Below are positions 4,364 to 5,052 of a stretch of DNA of 5,052 nucleotides, piece by piece. A program made the translations under genes and the position numbers. The notes beneath the pieces were generated by a model. It saw only the letters and a list, made by a program, of their open reading frames with translations, did not search any database and was not told the DNA's origin. This DNA comes from Candidatus Methylomirabilota bacterium. Its GTDB lineage: Bacteria > Methylomirabilota > Methylomirabilia > Methylomirabilales > 2-02-FULL-66-22. The number at the start of each line of letters is the position of its first letter. Position 1 is the stretch's first letter. The stretch spans positions 1 to 5,052 of the forward strand of contig JACQVO010000063.1 of assembly GCA_016209725.1 (NCBI GenBank), given 5' to 3'.

Positions 4364-5052
4364 CTAGCCGTAGAGCGCGCTGGCCGTGCGCTCCAGCATG
4401 GGGACGCCGCGAATCTCGGTCTCGAAGAGGGGGAGGACGGCGCGCACCATGCCGGCGAAGACCTGTTCGATCTCTTTCATATAGCTGTCCTGCATCGCCA
4501 CCCGGTTCCGCACGAATTCGGGCGAGTCCTCCCGCACCTGCGCCTTGTCAATCAGCATGTTGACCACCACGCCGCCCACGGGAATCCCGAACTCCTTGAA
4601 CCAGGCGATGAAGCGGGTGATGACCGCGATGGGCAGGGCCTCGGGGAGGGTGACGAAGAAGAAGGCGGTCTTCTGGGCGTCGGTGAGCAGGGTCTTGGCC
4701 TGTGCCATCCGCTGCTGGAAGGAGAGGAGATAGTCCATGAGGGGGTCCTTCTCATCCTTCTTCTTGCTGTAGGAGAGGACCTGCCGGAGAGACTGGGCCT
4801 CTTCCCGGCTCTTCATCATCTTGCCGACCCAGAGGGAATACACAGAGGACATGCCCAGGAGGCGCCGGGCGTTGGCGGTGGGGGCCGTGTCGAAAACGTA
4901 GACCTCGTACTCGTCCTGGAACATGATGTCGATCATGTTCTCGAACATGGCCGATTCCTCGAAGGCCGGGTTCATGGTGGCCGATTCGACGAAGGCGTCC
5001 GCCTGCGTCCGGATCTCGGCGAACTTGAGGAACCAGCTCACCTTCTCCTTGA
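4364..5052 (-). CDS. ArsA/Get3-family ATPase, C-terminal part, cut by the window edge
   Basis: The visible part is about 228 residues and ends at the TAG at 4364-4366. It belongs to the ArsA/Get3 (TRC40) branch of deviant-Walker P-loop ATPases. Numbering from the GTG at 5041, FDTAPT (50-55) is the switch-region signature that follows the P-loop half. VTLPEALPI (130-138) and FGIPVGGVVVN (151-161) match the family's later strands, and EIRG (209-212) the C-terminal segment. A helical insert with lysine-rich KKKDEKDP lies at 93-100. The P-loop itself must lie to the right of the window. Codons continue in frame to the edge, so the GTG at 5041 is internal although AAGGAG precedes it. There is no cysteine: both the Get3 zinc-binding CxxC and ArsA-type arsenite thiols are absent from this part. 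Arsenite export is therefore unlikely, and no arsenic genes are nearby. The target is unknown; tail-anchored protein handling is proved only for some relatives. Confidence 0.88.
   Translation of the reverse strand, partial: KEKVSWFLKFAEIRTQADAFVESATMNPAFEESAMFENMIDIMFQDEYEVYVFDTAPTANARRLLGMSSVYSLWVGKMMKSREEAQSLRQVLSYSKKKDEKDPLMDYLLSFQQRMAQAKTLLTDAQKTAFFFVTLPEALPIAVITRFIAWFKEFGIPVGGVVVNMLIDKAQVREDSPEFVRNRVAMQDSYMKEIEQVFAGMVRAVLPLFETEIRGVPMLERTASALYG

Noticed and set aside
5039..5048. GTG at 5041 with AAGGAG before it as the true start of the ATPase gene
   Set aside because: The frame stays open to the window edge, and a product starting here would lack the P-loop half essential to the family, so the gene more likely continues to the right.

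Overview
The window is GC-rich bacterial DNA with dense coding, strong G/C bias at third codon positions and Shine-Dalgarno sites before most starts. No rRNA, tRNA, CRISPR array, insertion sequence or phage gene is visible. The style fits a high-GC soil or subsurface bacterium, perhaps from a little-cultured phylum, but nothing in the sequence fixes the lineage.

Layout from left to right. (1) 29-697 (+): a small membrane-anchored protein with one N-terminal transmembrane helix and a cytoplasmic domain. It has no firm family; I note a possible resemblance to the eukaryotic ER translocon factor CCDC47. (2) 698-820: a regulatory-looking gap with a 12-bp palindrome, a 10-codon ORF behind a good ribosome binding site, a weak sigma70-like promoter and the uxuA ribosome binding site. 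(3) 821-1891 and 1893-2654 (+): a tightly coupled pair, mannonate dehydratase (uxuA) and a short-chain dehydrogenase/reductase. Together they look like part of hexuronate/sugar-acid breakdown, in which the reductase would interconvert a keto-sugar acid and an aldonate, and UxuA would dehydrate D-mannonate to 2-keto-3-deoxygluconate. (4) 2655-2924: a less GC-rich gap of 270 bases with short dyads and no convincing gene. (5) 2925-3485 (+): an AhpD-like/carboxymuconolactone decarboxylase-family protein with a complete thiol active site. (6) 3591-4226 (+): a compact MOSC-domain protein related to mARC/YcbX, with the expected molybdenum-cofactor cysteine. (7) 4309-4333: a strong hairpin terminator that serves the leftward gene. 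(8) 4364-5052 (-): the C-terminal part of an ArsA/Get3-family ATPase whose N-terminus, with the P-loop, lies beyond the right edge.

Only the uxuA-SDR pair forms a clear functional unit. The AhpD-like and MOSC genes lie in the same direction and both suggest redox or detoxification chemistry, but gaps of 270 and 105 bases leave their co-transcription open. The ATPase converges on this block and is separate. I see no strong case for a wholly new system. The most interesting points are the CCDC47-like reading of the first gene, the cysteine-free Get3-like ATPase, the Asn-to-His change in the SDR catalytic tetrad, and the palindrome plus mini-ORF ahead of uxuA.
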